The notes beneath the pieces were generated by a model that worked only from the letters and a program-made list of their open reading frames with translations, ran no database searches and had not been told where the DNA came from. Of a stretch of 64,000 bases of DNA, positions 23,888 to 35,316 are shown in pieces. Numbering within the stretch: the first letter of the stretch is position 1; each line of letters opens with the position of its first letter. The translations under genes and the position numbers were made by a program. The DNA comes from Eopsaltria australis (lineage: Eukaryota; Chordata; Aves; Passeriformes; Petroicidae). The stretch lies in NCBI GenBank assembly GCA_034509425.1, contig JAVTVJ010001234.1, forward strand, positions 310,001-374,000, in the 5' to 3' direction.

Positions 23888-25679
23888 CTGCAAACACCAG
23901 GACAGCAGGAATTGCAGGATTGTGAGTTGGATGTATTTGTTATTTGTACCACAACACGGCCCCTGCGTGGTGCCCTTGTGGCAGGAGTGGCTCTGCTGCT
24001 CTGCCACCTCTCCCACACAAAGTGCCCAACTCCTGCAGGACGCTCTGGATTGTGAGGAATGGCAGGAAACACTGATTTTCCACCCAACCCAGAGCATTTC
24101 CCAGCAGTTTCCTCCTAAACTCAGGCTGCACATGAATTCCTCTTCTTGCCTCCAAGCACAGAAGTCACAGCATCAGCCCCCCCTCCTCTGATCTCCCTGT
24201 GTCCTTTGGTGCTTAATGCCCTTGCTCTCAAAGCCTCAATAATTTCTGAATTACTGCTTTTTGTGAGATTACAGAAGCTGTTTTCCCTTAAGCTAAAGAA
24301 GAAATGAGGTTTCCATCCCTGTTTAGGGTGGACATCCCAGAAGAAAACAAAAAAATGAAAAATGAGCGTTCTCAGTTCCAGAGGATGAACATCTGGAGAA
24401 TCCCAAGAGCAGAAGAGGAGCTCCCCAATAAAAGTGCAGCTGCCTGCAGTGATTTTCAGAACAAACTGAAAAGTAAACTTTTCATCGTGCAAAATCTGCA
24501 AAACCAGACAGCTTTTATCTTTTTTTAAAAAGAGAAATGATTATGATGATGCAGGGCTGAGGGCTGAGGAGATCTTTACTGAGTTATTTGACCCATGGAA
24601 CCCAAATTCCCTGTGTGGAATGGTCTCCAGAGGGAAAACTGCAGTGCAGAACGTGAAGAGCTCTGCTTTTAGTCTCACATTCCTCTCAAACACATCCCCA
24701 CACATGTGGAAGCTGCAAGCACTTCCAAACTTCCACCCCAGTCCTTCATCTGCTCCCCAGACCAAACATTCTGATTTTGCTTTGCGTGAAGTTTTTCCAC
24801 TTGACAGCTCGGTGCTGCATTTCTGGGATATTCTCCATTTGTATCTTTCTGGGTGTAAGATAATCAAGATTAGGCATCACATTAAAGAAATAAAAATCCC
24901 TGTGTTTGAAACAACTGGCAGAGCAATTTCCACAGGTTTGTCAGGTCCCTCCTCCAGTCTGATCTCGCTGGGTTAAATTCAGGGTCACAAAGAGATAAGA
25001 AAAATCTCCCAACTGTGCCACTAATCCACCATGAGACCTTCAAACCCTGCTACAAACAGAAGTTTTGCATTCAGAACTTGTCACAATACAGATTTTAGGG
25101 ACCTCCCAAGATTCTACCTATCTGTGACAGCTTGCAGTGCAGGATGTTTATGTAAAACCCCTCTGTCCTTGAGATGTTTCTGGGTTTTAAGTTCTCCATC
25201 CTTCCCAGACACTGGAACTGCCATGGAGACTCTCCCTTGTTTCCAGCAATGTTTGAAATCAGTCAGGAAGAGCAGAACCACTTTAGCTTATCAAAACCTG
25301 GGAATTTTGAAGCAGGTGAGGAGGGTCTGGGAGCCATCAGAGCACTGAAATTCTCCTTCTCCCCAGCAGGTTTAACGCCTGTCTCTGATGGTATTCAATG
25401 CTTCTGGCAGTGAGGAACTTCCATAAATCCAAAGCAGAAGAGCAGCAGAGTCCTGCACAACCGGCTGGGACTTCACCCTGCTCTCACTGCTCAGGGAGGG
25501 GCTTTGCAGGCAGGAGAGGATTTGGTTTAAGCTTGGTGAGACCCTGTGCTCCTCCCACTGCTCTGTCAGGGCTCACAGCGCATTCATCTGATGAGCAGCC
25601 CCACTCATTCATCCTGCAACAAGTAAATCTGGTGGTGCTGATGGTAACAAAGTTATGGACTCAATCCCTGGGTGGGCCC

Positions 25680-25745
25680 TTCACTCAAGAGCTGGGTTGG
25701 ATGATCCCTGTGGGATCCAGCTCAGGCTCTGCTGGGATTCTGTGG
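25680..25745 (+). mobile_element. CR1 LINE 3' terminal fragment
   Basis: GGTTGGATGATCCCTGTGGG followed by TCCAGCTCAGG and GGGATTCTGTGG looks like the final bases of a CR1 3' end. Confidence 0.55.
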
Positions 25746-25904
25746 GAGAGCTCAGCCCTGAGCGGGTCACTGTGACCAAGGAGAGCTGGGAGAAGGTGAG
25801 AGCTGATCAGAGAATCAGCCTGGGAAATAAAAGCCTCTCAAGGGAAGAGAATTTCCCATGTTTTGTGAGGAGAGCTTTACTTTGTGCTGCCTCACTCCAC
25901 AGAA

Positions 25905-26250
25905 ACACAGAGGAGCTGTGGCTGGGCCAGGGGAGGCTCAGGCTGGACATGAGCAGGAATTCCTCCATGGAAAGGGTGGTCAGGATTGGAACTGCCCAGG
26001 GAGGGTTGGAGTCTCAAAGGAGGCTCAGGTTGGACATCAGGAGGAATTTCCCCATGGAAAGGCTGGTCAGGCCTTGGAACTGCCCAGGGAGGGTTGGAGT
26101 CCCCATCCCTGGAGGTGCCCAAGGAATGAGGACATGGCACTCAGGGCTGAGGACAAGGTGGGGATGGGGCACAGCTGGGACTGGATCCTGGAGGTTTTTC
26201 CCAAGCTGGATGCTCCTGTGCCCCTGGGATGGCCAGGACAGGCTGGAGAG
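25905..26250 (+). mobile_element. CR1 LINE 3' fragment
   Basis: GAGGCTCAGGTTGGACATCA, GGTCAGGCCTTGGAACTGCC and GGAGTCCCCATCCCTGGAGG are hallmark CR1 3' UTR phrases in sense orientation. The segment GAGGCTCAGG...GGAGGGTTGGAGTC appears twice (an internal duplication of about 90 bp). It ends next to exon W10. Confidence 0.85.
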
Positions 26251-26258
26251 GCCCTTAC

Positions 26259-26427
26259 CCAGGGTGGCCAACTGCTTGAAGTGCAGGCAGGCGTTGGGCT
26301 GGCCCAGCAGGTCCAGCCTGTGGTAGAGCAGTTTGCTGCTGGGGACTGTGTTGAGGTTCTTCAGCTGCTTCACGGGGATTTCGGGCTGGATCACCACCAC
26401 ACACAGGATGAAGGACGTGTCCTGCAC
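26259..26427 (-). CDS. CACHD1: CACHD1 exon W10 (r458-r513)
   Basis: It encodes VQDTSFILCVVVIQPEIPVK, then the LNTVPSSKLLYHRLDLLGQP region and LHFKQLATL. It is inter-Cache ectodomain. It is phase 0 at the start and leaves one base of the r514 Glu codon. The acceptor is TTTGCAG/GTG and the donor CTGG/GTAAGG. A sense-oppositely oriented CR1 tail lies within about 40 bp of the donor end. Confidence 0.96.
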
Positions 26428-27195
26428 CTGCAAACAGCAGCCAGTCACCAACCAGAGCCAACATGGGGAGGATGTGCAGGATTTCTGGGTGTCAGAGCCT
26501 CTGAGTTGTGCAAAAACCACTTTGCAAATAAAAGTATTGTAGTTTTTTTTCTTTAAAAATCCCAAGACTTTCATTTTGTTGCTCAATTAGCAGTAATTTC
26601 TAATTCTAACTCGGTTTCATGGATATTCTGTGCCATTAACAGGAGAGGCTGCAGGTTCCCAATGGTTGGACACACACTGCTGTTCCCTTTATGGAGAGTA
26701 CACACAAATTAACTCTCAAAGTGAAAGATTTTATGATTTCCACTCTTAATTGTGTGCTGCACGTGCCACATGTTTCACTGGTTTGGGTTTTTTAGGACTC
26801 TAAATTACACCAGACCAGCAAACCTTGGAGTGTCCCAGCTGCTCTGCAAAGGGAGTTTGGTATTAAATGCAGCATTTAAATCTTAGCAAATCAGCTCCAG
26901 ACACCTTCCTGTGTGAACTTCTGTTAAACAATGACAGATTTAATCTCTTAAAACTGCTCAGCTTAATCCTTTAGGTTGGATTTAACTCAATACTGTGAAA
27001 TGATCCACGAGCACCTTCTTGAGTTTGCTGGCACAGAGTAACCAATTATTTCTGGCATCAGCAAATTCACCTGGATTATGTTTAACCTTAGGTTCCATCT
27101 TAATCCCAGGGCTGAGATCAGTGATCAGCTATTCCCAAACTGAAGGAAGGAGAGCAGCAGGGCCATGAATTCCCTCCCACCCTGGTTCTCCTCAC
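26428..27195. other. Intron between W9 and W10 (768 bp)
   Basis: Unique, AT-rich sequence; nothing recognisable. Confidence 0.8.
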
Positions 27196-27313
27196 CATTT
27201 TCCAGGCATAGCTGACATTGTAGGCTTCTTTCCCAATCTCCCTGAGCTTGTTGACGTGCCAGGACAGCGAGGAGTTCACAGGGACTGTGATGATCTGGCT
27301 GCCCAAGGGAATG
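27196..27313 (-). CDS. CACHD1: CACHD1 exon W9 (r418-r457)
   Basis: It encodes IPLGSQIITVPVNSSLSWHV, then NKLREIGKEAYNVSYAWKM. Sequons NSS and NVS fit an extracellular, glycosylated position between the two Cache modules. It ends in phase 0 at ATG/GTGAGG; the acceptor is ACTGCAG/C. Confidence 0.96.
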
Positions 27314-27789
27314 CTGCAGTGGCAGATAAAACATCCAGCAGTTTATTCAACACTGAGCAAAACTGTCAGGATTTAAGCAAAATCCTTCTGCTGTGTGTTT
27401 ATAGAATTATCATAAGAATTGAAGGAATTAACTGTTATTTGTGCTTGCGTGAAGGGAAGTGTGTGTGTGTGCTGAAAGTGCACTTGTGTATCCTCACATT
27501 TTGAGCTTAAAAATTCTCAAATGAAGCAAAGGATAAAGAAAAGCCCAGATCAAATAAGGGGAAATCTTCCTGACAGGGAAGGGAGAGATTAGAAGGAATA
27601 TTCCCCAGATCAGCTGGGAAACACTACACAACAAATGAAGAAACTTGGAGGAAAAACCAAACTGGAACTGTTAACAGGGGAAAAAAATTCATCCAAGTAT
27701 CCATATAGTGCAGGAAAATAAATTTTACTTTACATCCTCTTAAAACTGCTCTAGAAATGCTCATTTGGGAGCTGCACCCCAGTCCTTAC
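27314..27789. other. Intron between W8 and W9 (476 bp)
   Basis: Unique sequence; a short GT run near 27460 only. Confidence 0.8.
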
Positions 27790-27913
27790 CTGAGGATGTT
27801 CTGGCGCACCAGCTCGAATTTGGGGATGTTCTCGTAGTGGATGATGTCGGTGTGGAGAGGAGGCTCAGACAGCAGGTAGGGCCTGGTCAGGGAGGGGTGC
27901 ATCAGAGTGTACC
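27790..27913 (-). CDS. CACHD1: CACHD1 exon W8 (first Cache module, C-terminal half)
   Basis: It encodes YTLMHPSLTRPYLLSEPPL, then HTDIIHYENIPKFELVRQN and IL. The GYTLMHP segment is the Cache hairpin that follows the FLID strand (compare GYLVAHP in the second module, exon W15). Codons are split at both ends (r377 Gly and r418 Ser). The acceptor is TTTTTTAG/GG and the donor CTCAG/GTAAGG. Confidence 0.96.
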
Positions 27914-28384
27914 CTAAAAAACAAACACACAGCCCCAAAGGTGGAATTTGTTAACAAACTGAGCCTAGGATAGGTATTTTAGGGGGATAAAAGAATATGG
28001 AGTCGTTGTGTATGGTTTTGGCAAAGATGGCAGTGAGCATCTTGTCATCAAATGAAAACCTGCTTGAAAAGTTCAGCAATAAAATAAGCTGGATCAGATG
28101 AAAAAGAGCTGGACACAGATTTACATCAGTTTCCCCTTTTTCCTAAAAAACCCTGGATGTCACAGGTGTAGGGAATCCCCACAGCAAGAGTTTCCAAATC
28201 AGACCTCCAAGGATAGGAATTCCAAGTCAGGAATCCACCTCAAATCTCCAGCAGCATTGAGGCAAAGCCAACCAACAACGTGCAATTAAACTTTTGATAA
28301 ATATTATCATTCATGAGAGACTGCTCAGAGAATTCAGAACTGGTGGTTCATGAGCTCAGGAGACAGTATCTGAGTAAAAATTAC
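27914..28384. other. Intron between W7 and W8 (471 bp)
   Basis: Unique sequence; nothing recognisable. Confidence 0.8.
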
Positions 28385-28534
28385 CTTTATTATCAATGAG
28401 GAAGGTGTAGGATCCCAAGGAGTCCTGGTAATAGGTGACATCTTCCAAGATGTAGGCAAGGTTGACATCTACTCCAACAATTCCCAGCAGGAGGTTCCCA
28501 AAGTAACAGGGTTTGCTGACAGTCATTATCAGGC
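28385..28534 (-). CDS. CACHD1: CACHD1 exon W7 (first Cache module)
   Basis: It encodes LIMTVSKPCYFGNLLLGIVG, then VDVNLAYILEDVTYYQDSLG and SYTFLIDNK. The pattern of a hydrophobic beta-strand (LLGIVGVDV) followed by a helix and a FLID strand is characteristic of Cache domains. The acceptor is CTTCCAAG/GC and the donor ATAAAG/GTAATT. Confidence 0.96.
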
Positions 28535-29792
28535 CTTGGAAGGGGAGAAACACCGTAAAACCATCAGCAATATTGTCTGGTTCATCATTTTGAGATGAAA
28601 CAGAGCATTTTGAGAAGTCACACAACTGAATTTGGTATCTATTCCATGCTGGAATACGGCCAGGGAAGCTCAGCAGGGTTTCTGTTGTCAGCCACTCTCC
28701 CTAATTTGTTAATTTGTGTTTCTGATAGTGACCTGAAGCGCATTAATCAATTTATTAGAACACACACCACAACTGATGTTTGTCAGTCTCCAAGTGGGCT
28801 CCTTATAGATAAGAAATAAATTTGTATGAGAAACCAACAGAGTATTTCCTTCCTTTAAGAGAATTTAAGGCCATTAAAAAACAGGATGGAAAAGGAAGGA
28901 AGTGAATTTGTCCTTGTAAAGCAACAGCTGGGATGAAGTGTTGCTCATCTAATGCATAATCAGCACATTAAATCTCTGCTCAAACTCCCAGCATTGCCCC
29001 TGTGCTGGGAATCATATCCATAATTACCCAGCAGCTTGGGATGTGTCTCCTCCCTGAGGTGAGAACTCTGCAACACCTTCTTACTCCTATTTCTCCACCA
29101 CTCCTTGGAAACTCAGCAGTTCTTCCCTCAGCCCAATATAAAACGGATTTGCATGTTCAAGCCTTTAGGTACACTCTGAAATCCATGTAAGACAAACTTG
29201 GATTGCACCATTCCCAATCCTTTGGCTGCTCCCATTTTCCATTAAAATGGCTCCGGGAGAGAACAGTAACAGTTTAATCACTGGGGGAGGGAATGCAGGA
29301 AGGAGGAAAAGCTCTGACTCAAATTTGCTCAGGAACAGCCTGAAATTGGGTTTGGCTCTCAGGACAGTCCAGGGGTGCTGAAGCCAAAGAAGGGCTCAGG
29401 GTGGCCGGCTTGGGACAATAATTAACAATAATTAACATCTCTCCTTGTGCCATTTGCAAGGCTGGTTTTATCCTGCCCTTCCACAGGGCTGACATGGATG
29501 GAATTCCAACCTATTTCCCTCCAGCACAAAGAACTTCTCTCCACAGATTAAATTATGGATGTTGTGTACTCATAAATAAGAACAAATTCACCATGAGAAT
29601 CCAAACTAAATCTGCCCACTCCTTGTCTTGTGACCATTTTTTTCACAACTAAACCTCCTGCTGATGAAAATGCTACGGGCAAAAAGGCTTGGAAGCACAC
29701 CTAAATCCATAATTCTGCATATTTAGGGATAGGGAAGCACAGAGAACCCGATCTCTGATGGTTTCACACCCAGACCCAAGGCCAGCACTCAC
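28535..29792. other. Intron between W6 and W7 (1258 bp)
   Basis: Unique sequence; no repeat or exon-like element was recognised. Confidence 0.8.
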
Positions 29793-30026
29793 CATCCCCC
29801 ATCTCATCGGAGAAGGGCAGGCTGAACACGGCCTCGTCGATCATCCTGTTGGGCAGGTTGGTGTAGAACCTGCCCACGGTGGTCTCCAGGTTGCTGAGCT
29901 GGTTGAGGACCATCATGCTGCCCTTGGTGACGGGCAGGGCGCTGCGGTCGGGCACCCCGTACTTGGCCGAGTTCTGCTCGGCCAGGTCCCGCAGGAAGGC
30001 CAGCTCCTTGAGGCCTGTCACCCCCT
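29793..30026 (-). CDS. CACHD1: CACHD1 exon W6 (VWA end and linker to Cache)
   Basis: It encodes 77 complete residues, including GVTGLKELAFLRDLAEQN, KYGVPDRSALPVTKGSMM, LNQLSNLETTVGRFYTNLP and EAVFSLPFSDEMGD. It joins the VWA domain to the first Cache module. Its base composition is distinctly GC- and CpG-rich compared with the AT-rich introns. The acceptor is TGTGGCAG/AG; the donor is GGATG/GTGAGT. Confidence 0.96.
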
Positions 30027-30229
30027 CTGCCACAGAACACAAGCACACAGGTGAAACCAGCTCCATTGCCATCCAGGAAATCTGGATCCCACTCCAAAGG
30101 GATCATCCACGCTCTGTATCAGAGCACTGAAAATTCCATATTCTTATTTAAGCGCTTAAAGGTCGGCTTGAGGAAAATTAATTACCCAACACAAAAATTA
30201 ATGAGAGTGCCTCTCTCCTGCAAAAATTT

Positions 30230-30910
30230 GCCATGCTGTTCACATCCCCCTGCAGTGTTCAACAAAGGGCAAGGAGTTCTCTGAGAGCCTGCGCTGTGTG
30301 CAGCGTTCTTTATTGTACAGACAGAGACTGAGACTGCTCCAGAGCACTCTGGGACTGCTGCTGACACTGCTCCTATGGCTGCTGCTGAGGCTACTGCCAT
30401 GGCCACTGCCCCATGGCCACTGCCCCATGGCCACTGCCCCTATGGCCACTGCCCTATGGCCACTGCCCCATGGCCACTGCCCCATGGCCACTGCCCCATG
30501 GCCACTGCCCTATGGCCACTGCCCTAAGGTCACTGCCCCATGGTCACTGCCCCATGGCCACTGCCCCATGGCCACTGCCCCATGGCCACTGCCCTCTACC
30601 ACGCAGTGCAAATTCCCTTTATCCCATCCCACCCCCAGGCTGTGCCATCCCATAAACAGCAAAGATAAACAATCCCCTCGAAGGTCACACCCTACAATCC
30701 TCTCACACAATGGCTGCAGAGGCCACAAAGCCATGATCCTCTTTGCCATGCCCATCCCTGGTGCCCTGGATGTGCTTCCTGGGCTCCTCTAGACCCAGGA
30801 CAGAGGCTCACTCTGGCCCTTCCAGGCTGCTTTTCTATATACACAGAGTGTAACCCAACATTCCCCCTTTAAACAAAGAGTTGTGTGCCCCATAAATCCC
30901 CAGGACAGTT
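30230..30910 (-). mobile_element. Possible LTR remnant containing a minisatellite
   Basis: On the minus strand a TGTACAATAAAGAACGCTGC segment (poly(A) hexamer at 30309-30314) is followed by a short inverted GCTGCACACAGCGC and a C/T-rich end, which resembles an R-U5 arrangement. At the other end, AACATTCCCCCTTTAAACAA recalls LTR promoter-proximal DNA. The 14-bp array sits inside. No retroviral coding sequence is visible. Confidence 0.35.
30392..30596. repeat. 14-bp minisatellite (CCATGGCCACTGCC)
   Basis: About 14 copies of CCATGGCCACTGCC with a few variants (CTATGGCC, CTAAGGTC, CATGGTCAC). G-rich on the CACHD1 sense strand. Confidence 0.95.
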
Positions 30911-31597
30911 CTTTGTTCCCCACCGTGGCTCGCCCCCAGACAGGAGCAGGAGCGAATCCTCCTCCCTGGGAGACACCAGGCTTTGTTCTCCAGCCTCACC
31001 ATCCCAGTTTCACACTCCACTCCAGTCCCAGGCTCAACTCCTGCACACAATCAGAGCCTTTTGCATGCCCCAGTCTCAAATGAGTATTTAAATTTACAGA
31101 TACATCACACATTAGGTTAAGCATCCATTCCCTTGGCTATTTTCAGTAATACAACAAACTGAAAATGCTTTTTTGGAAAATTGATGGGTGATTTTCATGT
31201 TTAACTTCACTCTCAGGTTGGTTCCTGGGTTATCAAAGCATTTCAGAGTTGGTTTTATCTCCCATTCACCCTCCCTGGCTGATGAAGTCACATTTACTCC
31301 CAGTTTGCTGCCCCAGGAACATTTGCAGTTGCAATAATTATCCAATTTAACTCAGTCTGGACAATCCAGGCCACAATGTTTTATATCCCTGCAGCTGCAC
31401 TGGGATACACAAGGATACAGTGGCACAGTTATAAACACCAAAGCAGCAACATCTGGGTCAGCTTCTGGATTAGATGTGCCAAAATCCAGGAACAAACCGC
31501 TCCCAGTAAGGAATTAGCCTCGAATGAGCTTAATAAAGGAGCTGTGCTGTGCCAGGAAAGGGAATTCCATGGCCTGGGAATCACAAGCATCTCTCAC

Positions 31598-31747
31598 CAT
31601 TCATGAGGGCGTAAGTGAGGATCATCACTGAGTTGTTGAGGAAGCTGTTCTCCTCGTTGATGACACGCAGAGTGGCTTTTTTATCATCCTCAGAGGAATC
31701 TTTCGATGTGATCCCAGCCGAGAGATAAATGATGACCATGTCAGTAT
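31598..31747 (-). CDS. CACHD1: CACHD1 exon W5 (VWA, r199-r248)
   Basis: It encodes TDMVIIYLSAGITSKDSSED, a typical VWA beta-strand (MVIIYLSAG), then the KKATLRVINEENSFLNNSV stretch ending TYALMN. An NNS sequon is present. The exon has two bases of the r199 codon at its start and one base of the r249 Glu codon at its end. The acceptor is TGTTTCAG/AT and the donor AATG/GTGAGA. Confidence 0.96.
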
Positions 31748-32021
31748 CTGAAACAGGATCACAGACACAGCACTGAGTGAGTCAGGGTTTTAATTCCTTG
31801 TGAAAGGAGCCTGCTGCTGAGAGCCCTGCACTCTGCTCACAGCAGCTTCTCCCAGGGATCCACAGCATCTCCAGGGATAAACACACTGCAGCCACCTGGA
31901 TTCCAGCCTTTGGTAATAAAGTTTCCCTCTTGGCACTTCCCAAAGTTCTGGTTGGTTTGGTGCCACCCAGGAGCACCAGGGCTTGTTCTGAGTAAACCCT
32001 GCAGGCACCTCCTGGCTCTGG

Positions 32022-32440
32022 AGTCATGGAATGGTTTGGATTGGGAGAGACCTTAAATCCCATCCAGTGCCACCCCTGCCATGGTAGGGTCACCTTCCAC
32101 TGTCCCAGGCTGCTCCAAGCCTGGCCTTGGGCACTGCCAGGGATCCAGGGACAGCCACAGCTGCTCTGGGCACCCTGTGCCAGGGCCTCCCCACCCTCCC
32201 AGGGAACAATTCCTTCCCAATATCCCATCTAACCCTTCCTCTGGCAGTGGGAAGCCATTCTCACTTTTCCTGCCACTCCATCCCTTGTCCCCAGTCCCTT
32301 TCCAGCTCTCTTGGACCCCTTTAGGCACTAAGATCTCTCTGGATCCTCCTCTTCTCCAGGCTGAGGAGCTTGGCTGCCTCCAGGCAGGAGCACACGGATC
32401 CAGCGCCTGCAGCAGCTGCTCCAGCTCCAAGGAAAAGGCT
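32022..32440 (-). mobile_element. CR1 LINE 3' fragment
   Basis: GAATGGTTTGGATTGGGAGA followed by the CCACTGTCCCAGGCTGCTCC and TTCTCCAGGCTGAG phrases is the reverse complement of a CR1 3' region, about 420 bp long. Confidence 0.85.
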
Positions 32441-33704
32441 CCACAAGGTAAAAACTCTGCACTGTTCATGTGCTGCCCCTCTGTTCTCTCCCATCCTGCA
32501 ATCCTAAGGCATGGAGCTGCTCAGGATGCTTTCCCATGGAGCAGGGCAGAGGGGAAAGCTTGGGAATGACCTTGCTCCTCACGCTTTCCCTGGAACACGT
32601 TTTTCAGGCTGAGGATGCTCCCGGCCAAAGTCCTGCCTCAAAACCTTTGAACACGACCACTCACAGCCCTGTGCTCACTCCCCAGCCTGCTCCATCACAT
32701 TTATCTCAGTATTGAAAGAGATTTGTGTTTATAAGAACACGTGGGTCGGGATCATCCACACCTGAGGTGCTCACATCCCAGATTTCTTGTTTCACCTGGA
32801 ATTCTGGTGGATTTGCTGTGCTGGTTTATTAAACAGGTATCAATGCTTTGACTTGCACATTTTGGCCTCATGGCTTGAACAGAATTTCAGTCAGAACCAG
32901 ATTTGGACACAAACAGGAGGTGCTGTCAATTTGGGGGAATTTCTACCTTATTTTTTTTTTTTCAGGGCTAAAAGTAGGGAAAAAGGCAAAGCCAGGTATT
33001 AAAGCAGCTTTGGGTGAGGTTTAAGCCAAACTGTTGCTGTGTTTCCAAGGCCACAGCACAGATATTCCATCTGCAGCCGGGCACGGTGCTGCAGCCTAAA
33101 AGGAGTTTCAAGAGCCAGTCCTAAATCAGAATTAAAGACCAGAGCAAGCAGCTTTTGGGGCATTTTGTCACAATTTGGGCTGAGGATCTGCTGACCAGGA
33201 CTGCAGTAGGAACTGGCACCAGGCACAAATCCAGATGTGTTTAACAGCACGGCTCTCCCACCTCACACGAGCTCTGCCAGTGTGAATTTGGGGTTGAGGC
33301 TGGATCTCAGCAGCTTCCCTGACACACCCACACATTGTTCTCTGGGAACAGGATGTTAGAAAATTAACAGTGAAATGAAGGATTCTTTTTTTTTTCTTTT
33401 TTGGTGGGTTTGTTTTTCTTTTTTAAAAAGATGAAAAGATTATTTACAAGAAAATGAGACATGTTTTATAAACATCCTCTTCTGCAACCTATTGTGCCTC
33501 ACCCCAGGAATTCTGAAATTCCTTATAAACACATTAGATCTTCACAATCTTCCACATGCAGAGAAAACCTAAATCCAAAGCATTTGCATTTTAACTTTCT
33601 GTGCTTCTGCCCCAAAATATGTTTGATATGAAACCTAGTGAAAGTATGAAAGTAAGAAGAATGCCAAAATTCTAATCCTAACACAAATCAGTGCCAAACC
33701 TAAA

Positions 33705-33850
33705 ATCATGGAATCCTGGGATGGTTTGGGTTGGGAGGGACCTTAAAGTCCATCTCATTCCACCTCCTGCCATGGGCAGGGACATCTCCCACCATCCCAG
33801 GGTGCTCTGAGCCCTGTCCTTGGACACTTCCAGGAACGGGGAATATGCAG
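33705..33850 (-). mobile_element. CR1 LINE 3' fragment
   Basis: ATCATGGAATCCTGGGATGG followed by GGGAGGGACCTTAAAGTCCA is the reverse complement of a CR1 3' end. Confidence 0.75.
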
Positions 33851-34967
33851 GAGGATGCTCCAAGGGTTCACAGCTGATGTTCTTGGAACAACTCCTGATG
33901 ACAAATTCATCTTCCCCCAGCCAGCTGCAGCAGCACTGCGCTGTTGATTTTTCATTTGATGGAGTTGCTCCCCTCTCCTCACTGTGCCAGAGGATGGTGA
34001 AATCCTGCCCTTGCCAGCCTTATCCTTTGTCCAGTCCCACAAAGTGTCCCTGTGCCAATGGCCTGAGCTCAGGAATTGGCTGAACCTTTGGGAGCAAAAG
34101 CACCATTCCATAAACCCAAGGGAAATCAAGAGGAATGTGCGAGTATTTCCTCATTCTTTCCAAAGCACTTCAATTCCTGGACTTTTCCTCTTTCTCCTGC
34201 TCTGCACAGCCCCTGAGCTGCTGCCCTTTGGGACACTGAGGGATCTGCACTCACTGGAGCAGGCACAGGGCCAAGCTGTGGGAATTGTTCCATAATCCCA
34301 GTATCCCAATGGAGATGGGCTGCTCCTTCCACCCTGCCACGGCACTGCCAGGGACACCCAAATCCAGGGAGCACTCAGGGCACAGAATGTGCCTTCCACA
34401 GCCTCCTGGCAAGCAAATCTGCCACTCCATTTCACACCCATCTTTTCTGTGTCTTTCACCACACCCTCATTACAAAAAACACCCAGAAAAACCCCAGTCT
34501 TGGGAAAGATAAAGTTCATCATGAGAATGCAGAGTTCAGGGGGGTGTTCTGAGATAAATGAAAATATAGCCAGGACAGCTTTGTGTTCCATAATTCCTAT
34601 TCTCACAAACCCCATTTCCCTGAGAAGCCAGGGCCACTTCCCCAGGATTCCAGGAAGGCACATCATCCATATCCAGTTGTGCCAGCAGTCATTAAATGAA
34701 CCTGCAGAAGATGCAACTTTGCTGGAAAGGCTCCCTGCCCCCTCAACAGATTGGGGAAATAACTCAGCTATCAGATCAATCCTGCATTCTCCTCTTCCAG
34801 CTCAAAGGAAAGGCAAGGCAGCAAGTGACACAAATGAGGAGGGAACAGCCACATCCAACAATCCCTCGTGTGGATCCCAGCCCAAGGAAATGCTCCCTAA
34901 AATAAAGAGAGGGGAGGGAGCACATTTTTGTTCACATTCAACACACTCCACTCCGCCAAAGTGAGAA

Positions 34968-35040
34968 TCACAGAATCACAGGGTCACTAGGTTGGAAGAG
35001 ACCTTCAAGATCATCGAGTCCAACCCAAAAGTCAACGTGA
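34968..35040 (-). mobile_element. CR1 LINE 3' terminal fragment
   Basis: AATCACAGAATCACAGGGTC then AGGTTGGAAGAGACCTTCAA and GATCATCGAGTCCAACCC: a clear CR1 3' end with its 8-bp terminal repeats. It lies about 60 bp past the donor of exon W4. Confidence 0.85.
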
Positions 35041-35099
35041 AATAAGGAAACAGTGGCAAAGCTCTGAAATCATCAGGCTTGCACAGGAGGCTGCCTTAC

Positions 35100-35316
35100 T
35101 TCCTTGGAGCCTGGTGCCGTTGTTGGTGTTCCTGAGCAGCTGGAAAGCCTTCTGGAAGCCCAGGGCGTGCTGCGTGGAGCTGTCGGACGCCTTGATGCTG
35201 CTGACAAAGGTGGACATCTTCCTCTTGGTCTCGCTGGTGGCAGGGGACAGGAAGGTCTTGTAGCACTGGTCCAGGGAGCACGTCCGCACCGCGTCCGCCA
35301 CCGTCAGCACCGAGAT
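35100..35316 (-). CDS. CACHD1: CACHD1 exon W4 (VWA core)
   Basis: It encodes r127-r198: the ISVLTVADAVRTC strand, then CSLDQCYKTFLSPATSETK and the helix around HALGFQKAFQLLRNTNNGT, which carries an NGT sequon. It is the middle of the VWA domain. The exon starts in phase 0 and leaves one base of r199 Asn. The acceptor is CCCTGGCAG/ATC; the donor is GGAA/GTAAGG. Its acceptor tract is the first unit of a tandem array (35317-35955). Confidence 0.96.

Larger units (their letters stand above)
23888..26258. other. Intron between W10 and W11 (2371 bp)
   Basis: It contains two plus-oriented CR1 tails at its high-coordinate end and otherwise unique sequence. Confidence 0.8.
30027..31597. other. Intron between W5 and W6 (1571 bp)
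   Basis: It holds the possible LTR with the 14-bp minisatellite; the remainder is unique. Confidence 0.8.
31748..35099. other. Intron between W4 and W5 (3352 bp)
   Basis: It carries three CR1 tails in the same orientation as CACHD1; otherwise unique sequence. Confidence 0.8.
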
